Of a stretch of DNA of 64,000 bases, positions 33,359-42,309 are shown piece by piece (positions within the stretch are counted from its first letter, which is position 1; every line of letters starts with the position of its first letter). Position numbers and translations under genes: made by a program. The notes under the pieces were generated by a model. It had not been told where the DNA came from, did no database searches, and saw only the letters and a list, made by a program, of their open reading frames with translations. Source of the stretch: Desulfoferula mesophila (GTDB lineage Bacteria; Desulfobacterota; Desulfarculia; Desulfarculales; Desulfarculaceae); the NCBI RefSeq assembly GCF_037076455.1, contig NZ_AP028679.1:1999501-2063500 (forward strand). The letters are read 5' to 3'.

Positions 33359-34720
33359 ATGAGCAAATATTTCGCGAACCTGGATCTAAATTCATTGTCG
33401 CCCGAGGAAATTTGCCACTACATGGAGGAACGCCTTCGCGCCCAGCTGCCATATTGCTATACGAACTCGGAATTTTACCGGCGCAAGTTCCAGGAGTGCG
33501 GAGCCGACCCCCGCGATATCAAGACCTTGGAAGACCTTCGAGCCTTGCCCATATTCATGAACAAGGACCAGGAGCGCCTGAATGCGGTTGAATCCCTTGA
33601 GCGCGACGGCCACCCCTTCGGCACCCACTTGTGCATCGATCCTCGTGATATCTATGTGACCGCCACCACCTCGGGCACCACCGGAGTACCTACATTCACC
33701 TATTCCCTGACACGCGAAGACGTGGACAACTTCGCTCCGGCACTAGGCCACCGTTTCGTCATGAACGGTTTGCAGTATGGCGATCGCGTGCTGTTCATCT
33801 TCGCTCTAGGCATCTATGCCACTACCATCTCTCTGTTCGGATTGCGTAGTGTTGGGGGAGTGCCCATCGACGTGGATGCACGGGCGGGGTCAGAACTAAT
33901 GCTGCGCTTCGCTGCCCAGACGCGGCCCAGGTTCATGGCCACCACTGTGTCACTCGCTGAATATTTAATCGGCAAGTCCAAAGGCATCATAGGTAGGGAG
34001 GTGGGAGACCTGAAGTTTGCGGGCGTGTTCGTTACCGGTGAGGTAGGGGTAGCCATACCTGAGGTGCGTCAGCGCCTAGAAGAAGCCTACGGCTGCCCGG
34101 TGTACGACTACTGGGCTCCGGCAGGCCACGCCATCGCTATTACCTGCGGCTCGCGCGAGTATCTGGGCCTGCATGCCGTGGCCCCAGACCTGTGCACAGC
34201 CTTCCATGATTTGGTAGATCCGGACACTAAAAAACCGGTAGCCATTGAGGACGGCGCGGTGGGGGAGATGGTGGTCACCTCACTCAAGCGTCAAGCCGCT
34301 CCTCTTGTCAAGTTCGCTACCGGCGATGTGGTACAGCTTTCCAACCAACCTTGCCCCCACTGCGGCTTCCCGGGCCACAGGGCCCGGATCATTGGTCGGG
34401 CCGACGACATGCTGGTGGTAAAAGGGGTGAACATTTACCCCGCAGCCTTGAAAAAGGTTGTGGAATCCTTCACTCCGCAAGTGACCGGAGAGATGCGGGT
34501 AGTGCTGGAAACTAAACCCCCACGGGTGGTGCCCCCTCTCAAGTTGCGGCTGGAGCGTTCGTCCCAAGTGAGCGACGAGGATCTGGCAGGCCTCGCGAAC
34601 CATATTATTAAGGCCATGCACGATCAGCTAAAGATTCGGCCAGTAATCGAGTGGGCCGCACCGGGCAGTCTGGAAAAGTCTACTCGCAAAACTCCCCTGT
34701 TTGAAAAACGCTACATATAG
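33359..34720 (+). CDS. Phenylacetate-CoA ligase (PaaK)-family ligase
   Basis: A 453-aa ANL ligase of the PaaK branch. The phosphate loop TTSGTTGVPT is near residue 103; FATGDVVQL and IGRADDMLVVKGVNIYPAAL mark the A7/A8 and C-terminal regions. A CPHCGF cysteine pair occurs before the hinge, as in many PaaK relatives. The usual A5 motif YGxTE is replaced by YDYWAPAG, so adenylation specificity differs from true phenylacetate ligases. I take the ATG at 33359. It likely activates an aromatic or other acid linked to the liv system. Confidence 0.82.
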   Translation: MSKYFANLDLNSLSPEEICHYMEERLRAQLPYCYTNSEFYRRKFQECGADPRDIKTLEDLRALPIFMNKDQERLNAVESLERDGHPFGTHLCIDPRDIYVTATTSGTTGVPTFTYSLTREDVDNFAPALGHRFVMNGLQYGDRVLFIFALGIYATTISLFGLRSVGGVPIDVDARAGSELMLRFAAQTRPRFMATTVSLAEYLIGKSKGIIGREVGDLKFAGVFVTGEVGVAIPEVRQRLEEAYGCPVYDYWAPAGHAIAITCGSREYLGLHAVAPDLCTAFHDLVDPDTKKPVAIEDGAVGEMVVTSLKRQAAPLVKFATGDVVQLSNQPCPHCGFPGHRARIIGRADDMLVVKGVNIYPAALKKVVESFTPQVTGEMRVVLETKPPRVVPPLKLRLERSSQVSDEDLAGLANHIIKAMHDQLKIRPVIEWAAPGSLEKSTRKTPLFEKRYI

Positions 34721-35165
34721 GGAATTGCATGGAGGCCTCGGCTCTGTACTGATCCACCCCATTTTTGGCGGACACCCAGTTAAGCGAGTAAATTGCTTAA
34801 CGGAGGTGATCCATGACCGATGAGAAGAGTCGGAGGCAGGTAAGCCGTCGGCGGTACTCGGACGAGTTCAAGACAGAAGCCCTTGGCCTTGCCGAGCAGG
34901 TGGGGGTGTCTAGTGCGGCGAAGCAGCTTGGCCTGCATGAATCTCAGCTTTATGCCTGGGGCAAGAAAGCCCGGTATGAGGCGATGTAAATGGCGGTCCA
35001 AAAGCGAGACGATTTTAGTGGCGGTTGAAAACCGTGACACATTGATTCAGTTTTCTTCAGGTGTTTTGGTGCGATGGAGGCCATGGTGGCTTCCAGGCCA
35101 GGACTCTCTGGAGGAGCGGAAGGGGTGTACACGGACATGGATCAATGGGCCCGGATCAGACTTGA

Positions 35166-36635
35166 GTGCGCGATGGCCAGGCGAGCAAGCGCGAGTTAAT
35201 GCGTAGAGAGGGCATCCATTGGGATACCCTGCAAAAGATTCAGAATTTTCCCGAGCCTCCCGGATACCGGCTCAGCACCCCCCGAGCCAAGCCCAAGCTT
35301 GGCCCCTACCTTGAGTTGATCGCCCGGATCATAAAAGAGGACAAAAAGGTTCCCAAGAAGCAAAGGCACACGGCCACGCGCATATATCACCGCATCAAGG
35401 AGGCGGGTTATCAGGGCAAGTACACCCAGGTAAAGGAGGCGGTGCGCGCAATCAAGCGCGTGAGCCAGGAGGTGTACATGCCCCTGGTCCATCGTCCCGG
35501 CGAGGCGCAGGTGGACTTTGGCTATGCCCTGGCCAAGGTTTCCGGGGAGCTTCGCAAGATAGCGCTTTTTATCATGGCCTTGCCGTACTCCGATGCCTTT
35601 TTCGTGGCGGCCTTCGACAAGGAGTGCAGCGAGAGCTACTGGGAAGGGCATGCCAGGGCGTTCGAGTTTTTCGGTGGGGTGCCCCACCGGATCAGTTACG
35701 ACAATAGCAAGGTCCTGGTTTCCAAGATCATAGGGCCTCATGAGCGCAAGCTGACCGATGGTTTTCTCAAGCTGCAGAGCCATTACCTTTTTCGGGAGCA
35801 TTTTTGTCGGGTGCGGCGTCCAAACGAGAAGGGCGTGGTGGAAGGGGTGGTCAAGTACGCCCGGCAGAATTTTTTGGTGCCAGTGCCCCAGGTGAAGGAC
35901 CTGGCCGAGCTCAATGCCATGCTTTTAAGGCAGTGCCGCGACGACATGAAGCGCCGTTTGCGTGGCAAGGGCGGTAGCAAGGCCGAGGTTTTGCAGGAAG
36001 ACCAGACAGCCTTTGTCCCCCTGCCTCCCTCCCGCTTCGATGCCTGCCGCAAACAGCCTACCCGGGCCAATTCATTGTCCCTGGTCCGCTTCGACGACAA
36101 TGACTACTCGGTGCCGGTGGCTTGTGCCCACCATGAAATTGTGGCCAAGGGCTATGTGGATCGGGTGGTGCTCTGCCACCATGACGTGGTGGTGGCCCGC
36201 CACTCCCGATCCTGGGGCAAGGAAGGGGTGTTTTTCGACTACCGGCATTATCTGCCCTTGCTGGAGCGCAAGCCTGGCTCCCTGGACCACGCCCGCCCCC
36301 TGGCTGACCTAGATCTGTCTGAGTGCTTTGAGGTCTTGAGGCGGCGGCTGGTGGCCGGGGAAGACATGCCTGGCCAGGGCACCCGTAAATACATAAAGGT
36401 CCTACGTTTGCTGGAGGACCACTCCATGGCCAGACTGAAGCGGGCGGTGGAGCAGGCATTGTACGCGGGAGCCTATGCCCCGGAGGCCATTGTCCACCTG
36501 CTGGAGCCGCCATCATCAGGGCCCGCGGCCACCTTCCTGCTGGACGGTCGTGAGCACCTGGGCCGAGTGAGCGTGGCCGGGCCCGATATCACAGTCTATG
36601 ACTCCCTCCTCGCGCAGGGAGGGGCGCTGTCATGA
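35166..36635 (+). CDS. istA: IS21-family transposase IstA (possible 1-base deletion near its start)
   Basis: A 489-codon frame from a GTG. The DDE core is seen in AQVDFGYALAKV, RISYDNSKVLV and EKGVVEGVVKYAR. Immediately before the GTG is an in-frame TGA, while in the next frame ATGGATCAATGGGCCCGG encodes MDQWARIRLE, the normal IstA beginning. Adding one G near 35165 would join them (RLE-VRDGQ). So this copy either has a single-base deletion that removes the first residues or truly starts at the GTG. The HTH region (KRELMRREGIHWDTLQKI) is intact. Confidence 0.85.
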   Translation: MRDGQASKRELMRREGIHWDTLQKIQNFPEPPGYRLSTPRAKPKLGPYLELIARIIKEDKKVPKKQRHTATRIYHRIKEAGYQGKYTQVKEAVRAIKRVSQEVYMPLVHRPGEAQVDFGYALAKVSGELRKIALFIMALPYSDAFFVAAFDKECSESYWEGHARAFEFFGGVPHRISYDNSKVLVSKIIGPHERKLTDGFLKLQSHYLFREHFCRVRRPNEKGVVEGVVKYARQNFLVPVPQVKDLAELNAMLLRQCRDDMKRRLRGKGGSKAEVLQEDQTAFVPLPPSRFDACRKQPTRANSLSLVRFDDNDYSVPVACAHHEIVAKGYVDRVVLCHHDVVVARHSRSWGKEGVFFDYRHYLPLLERKPGSLDHARPLADLDLSECFEVLRRRLVAGEDMPGQGTRKYIKVLRLLEDHSMARLKRAVEQALYAGAYAPEAIVHLLEPPSSGPAATFLLDGREHLGRVSVAGPDITVYDSLLAQGGALS

Positions 36636-37408
36636 AGGACCAGGACAAACCCACCGTGCTCTTGGAGTACCACCTCAAAAAGCTGAAGCTGCCCACCATT
36701 CTCCGGGAATACGCGGCCATGGCCAAGGTCTGCAGCCAAGACCGCTCCGATTACATGACCTACCTGCTGCGCCTGACCGAGCGGGAGCTTCTGGACCGCG
36801 AGAAGCGGGCAGCCGAAAGGCGCATCAAGCAAGCCGCCTTTCCGGTGATCAAGACCATGGACACCTTTGATTTCAAGGCACAGCCCTCCATCAATCAGCA
36901 GCTGGTCAGGGAGCTGATGAGGGGCGAGTACATCGCCAAAAAGGAAAACGTGCTCCTGATCGGAAACTCCGGCACCGGCAAGACCCACCTGGCCAGCGCC
37001 ATGGCCTTTGCGGCCTGCGCCCAGGGAAGCAAGGTGAAATTCTACAGCGCCACCGCCCTGGTCACAGAGCTCATGGAATGCCGCGAGGAAAGACGTCTGC
37101 AACGCCTGCAGAAACAGCTCCAGCGCCTACACCTGCTGGTCATCGATGAACTGGGCTATGTGCCCTTCTCCAAGATAGGCGCTCAAATGCTATTCGAGGT
37201 GGTGGGTAGGGCATATGAACAACAAAGCCTCATGATCACCACCAATCTCCCTTTCCAGCAATGGACGGAGGTCTTCGGCTCCGAAAGACTCACCGGTGCA
37301 CTGCTGGACAGACTGACCCATAGGTGCCACATCATCGAGGCCAATGGAGAAAGCTACCGGCTCCGCCAAGCCAAAAGACGATCCCAGGCAAAGCCCAAAA
37401 CCAACTAA
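36632..37408 (+). CDS. istB: IS21-family helper ATPase IstB
   Basis: A 258-aa AAA+ protein with Walker A GNSGTGKT (about residues 107-114) and Walker B LLVIDELGYVPFS. It selects target DNA and activates IstA. ATG overlaps the istA stop by four bases. Differs from the second copy (40040-40816) by one base, C at 36988 against G at 40396, giving His instead of Gln directly after Walker A; His is the common residue in the family. Confidence 0.92.
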   Translation: MKDQDKPTVLLEYHLKKLKLPTILREYAAMAKVCSQDRSDYMTYLLRLTERELLDREKRAAERRIKQAAFPVIKTMDTFDFKAQPSINQQLVRELMRGEYIAKKENVLLIGNSGTGKTHLASAMAFAACAQGSKVKFYSATALVTELMECREERRLQRLQKQLQRLHLLVIDELGYVPFSKIGAQMLFEVVGRAYEQQSLMITTNLPFQQWTEVFGSERLTGALLDRLTHRCHIIEANGESYRLRQAKRRSQAKPKTN

Positions 37409-37517
37409 GGCAAGATCATGATTGACAGCATGAACAACAGGACTATATCTCTAAAACAAGTGTCACGGTTTTAGACCGCCAACTGTCCCGCACTTACTCC
37501 GCCATTCACACCCCCGA

Positions 37518-38327
37518 TTAGTGCCAGTCAACAGTAGAAACTTCAGGTGAATTTATAGCGAGGTATTCGGCTGGTGTCAGGTTGCCGAGGGACTCATGAG
37601 GGCGTTCCTCGTTGTACTCCTTGAGCCAGCGATCCGTGATTTCCCGCACCTCGCTTAGACGGGAAAATATGTAAAGGTCCAGCACCTCTTCCCGATAGGT
37701 CCGGTTGAAGCGTTCAATGTATGAATTCTGGGTGGGCTTGCCGGGCTGAGTGAAACCCAAATCGATACTATGCTCCTCGGCCCATTGGGCCATAGCTACA
37801 CTGACCAGCTCCGGGCCGTTGTCCAGCCTCAGCCTGGACGGGTAGCCCCGCCAGGCAGCGATACGCTCCAGCACTCGGATTATCCTTTGGGCGGGGAGAT
37901 TGACGTCCACCTCTATGGCCAGGGCCTCTCGATTGAAATCATCCACCACATTAAAGGTCCTGAATCGCTGGCCGCCATACAGGGCATCGCTCATGAAGTC
38001 CACCGACCAGCAGATATTGGCCAGATCCGGCACTGCAAGCGGCTGGGGATCACGAGTAGGCAGGCGCTTCTTACCCTTCCTGCGAAGGTTTAGCTTCAGG
38101 GCGCAGTACACTCGGTACACCCGCTTGTGATTCCAGCCATGTCCATCCCGCCGAATTACTTGAAACAGTTTGGCAAAGCCGTATCTGGGATATTTGTCTG
38201 CCAGCGAAGTCAGCGCCTCGATGATCGGACCATCGTCGCGGGGCTTGGGTCGGTAGGCATAAACCGACCGGCTCAGCCTCAGGGCGCGGCAGGCCCGGCG
38301 AATGCTCAGACCGTGCTCTTTGCACAT
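37518..38327 (-). CDS. IS3-family (IS407-type) transposase OrfB, second copy
   Basis: 269 aa, identical to the protein at 22398-23207, with the same DDE residues (WSVDFMSD, LRLDNGPE, YIERFNRTY). The gene is intact although the element lacks nine bases at the end just past its stop codon. Confidence 0.9.
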   Translation of the reverse strand: MCKEHGLSIRRACRALRLSRSVYAYRPKPRDDGPIIEALTSLADKYPRYGFAKLFQVIRRDGHGWNHKRVYRVYCALKLNLRRKGKKRLPTRDPQPLAVPDLANICWSVDFMSDALYGGQRFRTFNVVDDFNREALAIEVDVNLPAQRIIRVLERIAAWRGYPSRLRLDNGPELVSVAMAQWAEEHSIDLGFTQPGKPTQNSYIERFNRTYREEVLDLYIFSRLSEVREITDRWLKEYNEERPHESLGNLTPAEYLAINSPEVSTVDWH

Positions 38328-38359
38328 GAACTTAGCCAGATCGCGCCGACCCGCTGGCC

Positions 38360-38626
38360 TTATATTTTTCTTTCGATGACGTCCTTCAGAGCCCGATTCT
38401 CAAGGCTCAAGTCGGCGTACATCTGCTTTAGACGCCTGTTTTCTTCTTCAAGCTCCTTGAGCCGGACGATGTCCGAGGCCTCCATGCCCCCGTACTTGGA
38501 CTTCCATTTGTAGTAGGTGGCGCTGCTGACACCGTATTCCCGGCAGACCTCCTTGGCGGTCCTGCCCCCTTCCACCTCTTTCAGAATTTTGACGATCTGA
38601 GTTTCGCTGAATCTGGTCCTGCGCAT
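38360..38626 (-). CDS. IS3-family (IS407-type) transposase OrfA, second copy
   Basis: 88 aa, identical to 22099-22365, with the HTH (VCREYGVSSATYYKWKSKYG) and coiled-coil tail. It could supply OrfA in trans for the complete copy at 22020. Confidence 0.9.
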   Translation of the reverse strand: MRRTRFSETQIVKILKEVEGGRTAKEVCREYGVSSATYYKWKSKYGGMEASDIVRLKELEEENRRLKQMYADLSLENRALKDVIERKI

Positions 38627-38705
38627 CGTGAAGAGTCCTCCTTGCAGACCTCAGTCTGCCAGAAGTCTCTACCTCAAACTGGCCCTATTTTAAGGGAGGG
38701 TTACA

Positions 38706-40043
38706 CTTGGCCCCTACCTTGAGTTGATCGCCCGGATCATAAAAGAGGACAAAAAGGTTCCCAAGAAGCAAAGGCACACGGCCACGCGCATATATCACCG
38801 CATCAAGGAGGCGGGTTATCAGGGCAAGTACACCCAGGTAAAGGAGGCGGTGCGCGCAATCAAGCGCGTGAGCCAGGAGGTGTACATGCCCCTGGTCCAT
38901 CGTCCCGGCGAGGCGCAGGTGGACTTTGGCTATGCCCTGGCCAAGGTTTCCGGGGAGCTTCGCAAGATAGCGCTTTTTATCATGGCCTTGCCGTACTCCG
39001 ATGCCTTTTTCGTGGCGGCCTTCGACAAGGAGTGCAGCGAGAGCTACTGGGAAGGGCATGCCAGGGCGTTCGAGTTTTTCGGTGGGGTGCCCCACCGGAT
39101 CAGTTACGACAATAGCAAGGTCCTGGTTTCCAAGATCATAGGGCCTCATGAGCGCAAGCTGACCGATGGTTTTCTCAAGCTGCAGAGCCATTACCTTTTT
39201 CGGGAGCATTTTTGTCGGGTGCGGCGTCCAAACGAGAAGGGCGTGGTGGAAGGGGTGGTCAAGTACGCCCGGCAGAATTTTTTGGTGCCAGTGCCCCAGG
39301 TGAAGGACCTGGCCGAGCTCAATGCCATGCTTTTAAGGCAGTGCCGCGACGACATGAAGCGCCGTTTGCGTGGCAAGGGCGGTAGCAAGGCCGAGGTTTT
39401 GCAGGAAGACCAGACAGCCTTTGTCCCCCTGCCTCCCTCCCGCTTCGATGCCTGCCGCAAACAGCCTACCCGGGCCAATTCATTGTCCCTGGTCCGCTTC
39501 GACGACAATGACTACTCGGTGCCGGTGGCTTGTGCCCACCATGAAATTGTGGCCAAGGGCTATGTGGATCGGGTGGTGCTCTGCCACCATGACGTGGTGG
39601 TGGCCCGCCACTCCCGATCCTGGGGCAAGGAAGGGGTGTTTTTCGACTACCGGCATTATCTGCCCTTGCTGGAGCGCAAGCCTGGCTCCCTGGACCACGC
39701 CCGCCCCCTGGCTGACCTAGATCTGTCTGAGTGCTTTGAGGTCTTGAGGCGGCGGCTGGTGGCCGGGGAAGACATGCCTGGCCAGGGCACCCGTAAATAC
39801 ATAAAGGTCCTACGTTTGCTGGAGGACCACTCCATGGCCAGACTGAAGCGGGCGGTGGAGCAGGCATTGTACGCGGGAGCCTATGCCCCGGAGGCCATTG
39901 TCCACCTGCTGGAGCCGCCATCATCAGGGCCCGCGGCCACCTTCCTGCTGGACGGTCGTGAGCACCTGGGCCGAGTGAGCGTGGCCGGGCCCGATATCAC
40001 AGTCTATGACTCCCTCCTCGCGCAGGGAGGGGCGCTGTCATGA
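38706..40043 (+). pseudogene. istA: IstA, 5'-truncated second copy
   Basis: Begins inside istA at the codons for GPYLELIARII and lacks the first 44 or more residues, including the N-terminal HTH. The DDE core and C-terminus match the first copy. No start codon with a ribosome site is evident. Overlaps istB as in the first copy. Confidence 0.88.
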
Positions 40044-40816
40044 AGGACCAGGACAAACCCACCGTGCTCTTGGAGTACCACCTCAAAAAGCTGAAGCTGC
40101 CCACCATTCTCCGGGAATACGCGGCCATGGCCAAGGTCTGCAGCCAAGACCGCTCCGATTACATGACCTACCTGCTGCGCCTGACCGAGCGGGAGCTTCT
40201 GGACCGCGAGAAGCGGGCAGCCGAAAGGCGCATCAAGCAAGCCGCCTTTCCGGTGATCAAGACCATGGACACCTTTGATTTCAAGGCACAGCCCTCCATC
40301 AATCAGCAGCTGGTCAGGGAGCTGATGAGGGGCGAGTACATCGCCAAAAAGGAAAACGTGCTCCTGATCGGAAACTCCGGCACCGGCAAGACCCAGCTGG
40401 CCAGCGCCATGGCCTTTGCGGCCTGCGCCCAGGGAAGCAAGGTGAAATTCTACAGCGCCACCGCCCTGGTCACAGAGCTCATGGAATGCCGCGAGGAAAG
40501 ACGTCTGCAACGCCTGCAGAAACAGCTCCAGCGCCTACACCTGCTGGTCATCGATGAACTGGGCTATGTGCCCTTCTCCAAGATAGGCGCTCAAATGCTA
40601 TTCGAGGTGGTGGGTAGGGCATATGAACAACAAAGCCTCATGATCACCACCAATCTCCCTTTCCAGCAATGGACGGAGGTCTTCGGCTCCGAAAGACTCA
40701 CCGGTGCACTGCTGGACAGACTGACCCATAGGTGCCACATCATCGAGGCCAATGGAGAAAGCTACCGGCTCCGCCAAGCCAAAAGACGATCCCAGGCAAA
40801 GCCCAAAACCAACTAA
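40040..40816 (+). CDS. istB: IS21-family helper ATPase IstB, second copy
   Basis: 258 aa with Walker A GNSGTGKT and Walker B LLVIDELGYV. The only difference I see from the first copy is Gln instead of His after Walker A (C-to-G at 40396). Intact frame, but its istA partner is truncated. Confidence 0.9.
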   Translation: MKDQDKPTVLLEYHLKKLKLPTILREYAAMAKVCSQDRSDYMTYLLRLTERELLDREKRAAERRIKQAAFPVIKTMDTFDFKAQPSINQQLVRELMRGEYIAKKENVLLIGNSGTGKTQLASAMAFAACAQGSKVKFYSATALVTELMECREERRLQRLQKQLQRLHLLVIDELGYVPFSKIGAQMLFEVVGRAYEQQSLMITTNLPFQQWTEVFGSERLTGALLDRLTHRCHIIEANGESYRLRQAKRRSQAKPKTN

Positions 40817-41047
40817 GGCAAGATCATGATTGACAGCATGAACAACAGGACTATATCTCTAAAACAAGTGTCACGGTTTTAGACCGCCAACTGTCCCGCA
40901 CTTACTCCGCCATTCACAGGCGAGCCGTAGCGAGACCGAAAAGGCACTGGCCATCGATAATGCCAGGCTCAAGCGCCAATTGGCCAAGCAGGAAGAGGAT
41001 CTGGCCCTGTTAAAAAAGGCGGCCGCGTACTTCGCGAAAGGCCTGAA

Positions 41048-41914
41048 GTGAAGTACGCATTTATACACAAGCATGTAGGCCAAGCCAGCATCCGAGTTCA
41101 GTGTGAGGTTTATGGCGTGTCGCGTAGCGGCTATTACGCTTGGCGGCGCAGGCAAGATCACCCCCGCCGAAGACAGTTTGCCCGTTATCAGCTGGACCAG
41201 TTGGTGGCAGAGGCCTTTGCCGCTCGTAAGGGCCGTAGCGGCTCGGTGGGGCTTACACTTGACCTTGATGAGTTGGGCCACAAATATAACCGCAAGACCG
41301 TAGCAGCCAGCATGAAAAGGCAGGGGCTGGTTGCCAAGGCGGCTAAGAAGTACAAAGCCACCACCGACTCGGATCAAAACTTGCCGGTGGCCCCGAACCA
41401 CCTGGAGCAGGATTTCAGCGCCCATGCCCCGAATCAGAAGTGGGTCTACGATATCACCTACCTTTGGACCGGCGAGGTCTGGCTGTACTTGGCCGTGGTG
41501 CTTGATCTTTTCTCACGCATGGTGGTTGGCTGGGCAATGGATAAGCGCATGAAGGCCAAGATAGTCTGCGATGCCCTGCAAATGGCCCTTTGGCGGCGAA
41601 AAATGCCCAGAGGCATGATGGTCCACTCGGATCGAGGCAGCCAGTATTGCTCAAAGCAGTATCAGGCCCTTGTGGCCAATCACGACTTGACCCCCAGCAT
41701 GAGCGGCAAGGGCAATTGCTATGACAATGCCTGCGCCGAGAGTTTCTTTCACACTCTCAAGGTGGAGATGGTCCACGGCGAGAGCTTCGCCACACGTGAA
41801 AACATGCGTCGGGCCATATTCGAGTATATTGAAGTGGACTACAACCGATCCAGAAGGCACAGCGCCAATGGCTACATCAGCCCTCTGGCCTTTGAACATA
41901 AAATGGTCGCTTAA
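41048..41914 (+). CDS. IS3-family transposase OrfB (type a, copy 2)
   Basis: A 288-aa DDE integrase with Asp in WVYDITYLWT, Asp in VHSDRGSQY and Glu in NACAESFFHTLK. GTG start overlapping the orfA end. The N-terminal third differs noticeably from the copy at 11388 while the catalytic core is nearly the same. Intact, but its OrfA is split. Confidence 0.9.
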   Translation: MKYAFIHKHVGQASIRVQCEVYGVSRSGYYAWRRRQDHPRRRQFARYQLDQLVAEAFAARKGRSGSVGLTLDLDELGHKYNRKTVAASMKRQGLVAKAAKKYKATTDSDQNLPVAPNHLEQDFSAHAPNQKWVYDITYLWTGEVWLYLAVVLDLFSRMVVGWAMDKRMKAKIVCDALQMALWRRKMPRGMMVHSDRGSQYCSKQYQALVANHDLTPSMSGKGNCYDNACAESFFHTLKVEMVHGESFATRENMRRAIFEYIEVDYNRSRRHSANGYISPLAFEHKMVA

Positions 41915-41945
41915 CGAATTGTCCGCTGGTACTGGGTAAGATCAC

Positions 41946-42178
41946 ATCATCCGGGAGACACGAAGGCGCACCAGGGTGGTCGGGGCCTTCCCGGATGGAG
42001 AAAGCGCCCTCATGCTGGTGGCGGCAAGACTAAGACACGTGGCCTCTTCCAAGTGGGGCACCAGGAAGTGCCTGAACATTGAACTACTCAACCACGGGGA
42101 TTACCGCGAAGCTCTCGCGGGCTGACCACGACGGAGGCCGCTTCCAAAAATAAAAGCGAAAGATCGTTGACACTACCC
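41946..42178 (+). pseudogene. Remnant of an IS256 (mutator)-type transposase and its right end
   Basis: The frame 41949-42125 reads ETRRRTRVVGAFPDGESALM and continues to RHVASSKWGTRK, the typical C-terminus of IS256-type transposases, ending at TGA 42123. About 50 bases later the sequence AAGATCGTTGACACTACCCT (to 42178) resembles the terminal repeat of such elements. The 5' part is absent, cut by the IS3 element. Confidence 0.75.
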
Positions 42179-42309
42179 TCAAGGTGGTATGGGCCCGCCT
42201 ACTTGCTCCGACCCGCAAGGGCCCCGGGCCGCCTCTTAGCTCGCCAAGATCTTTGGGCTGCGCTATCCGAGGGCCGAAGCCACTGGCTGTCAAGACCTTG
42301 GGCCGTGCA

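Larger units (their letters stand above)
34985..37510 (+). mobile_element. IS21-family insertion sequence, complete copy
   Basis: 2,526 bases. The left end is TGTAAATGGCGG (34985) and the right end CCGCCATTCACA (37510), inverted repeats with one mismatch. Internal repeats TGGCGGT...AAAACCGTGACAC occur near both ends, as IS21 elements have multiple transposase sites. It carries istA and istB. It is followed immediately by a type-b IS lacking nine terminal bases. Confidence 0.88.
37511..38705 (-). mobile_element. IS3-family (IS407-group-like) insertion sequence, copy 2 of type b, missing 9 terminal bases
   Basis: 1,195 bases on the minus strand. The left end TGTAACCCTCCC (on the minus strand, ending at 38705) is intact. 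The other end begins with CCCCCGATTAG at 37511, directly after the IS21 right end, so the terminal TGTAAACCT seen in copy 1 is gone. Both encoded proteins are identical to copy 1. Loss of one end should prevent independent movement. Confidence 0.88.
38706..40918 (+). mobile_element. IS21-family insertion sequence, 5'-truncated second copy
   Basis: 2,213 bases equal to 35298-37510 of the first copy, at a constant offset of 3,408. The first 313 bases, including the left inverted repeat and the istA start, are missing. The right end CCGCCATTCACA is at 40918 and is followed by the target duplicate GGCGA. The truncated left border abuts the type-b IS. Confidence 0.9.
34813..41051 (+). pseudogene. 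IS3-family OrfA split by the IS21 insertion
   Basis: The first 57 codons (34813-34984) end at KKARYEA. After the inserted DNA the frame resumes at 40924 with SRSETEKALAIDNARL and ends at 41051. Removing the insert and one copy of GGCGA restores a 99-aa OrfA. The slippery A-AAA-AAG is at 41012-41018. Its HTH matches copy 1 (GLHESQLYAW), with one Arg-to-Gly change after it. Confidence 0.82.
34750..41944 (+). mobile_element. IS3-family element (copy 2 of type a) split by nested insertions
   Basis: Left end TGATCC at 34750, right end ...AAGATCA at 41944, with inverted repeats matching those of the element at 11029-12284. Its orfA is split after residue 57 by an IS21-family structure (34985-40918) flanked by the duplicated target GGCGA (34980-34984 and 40919-40923). 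Proteins differ clearly from copy 1, so it is a related element rather than a recent copy. The right end abuts an IS256-type remnant. Confidence 0.88.
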
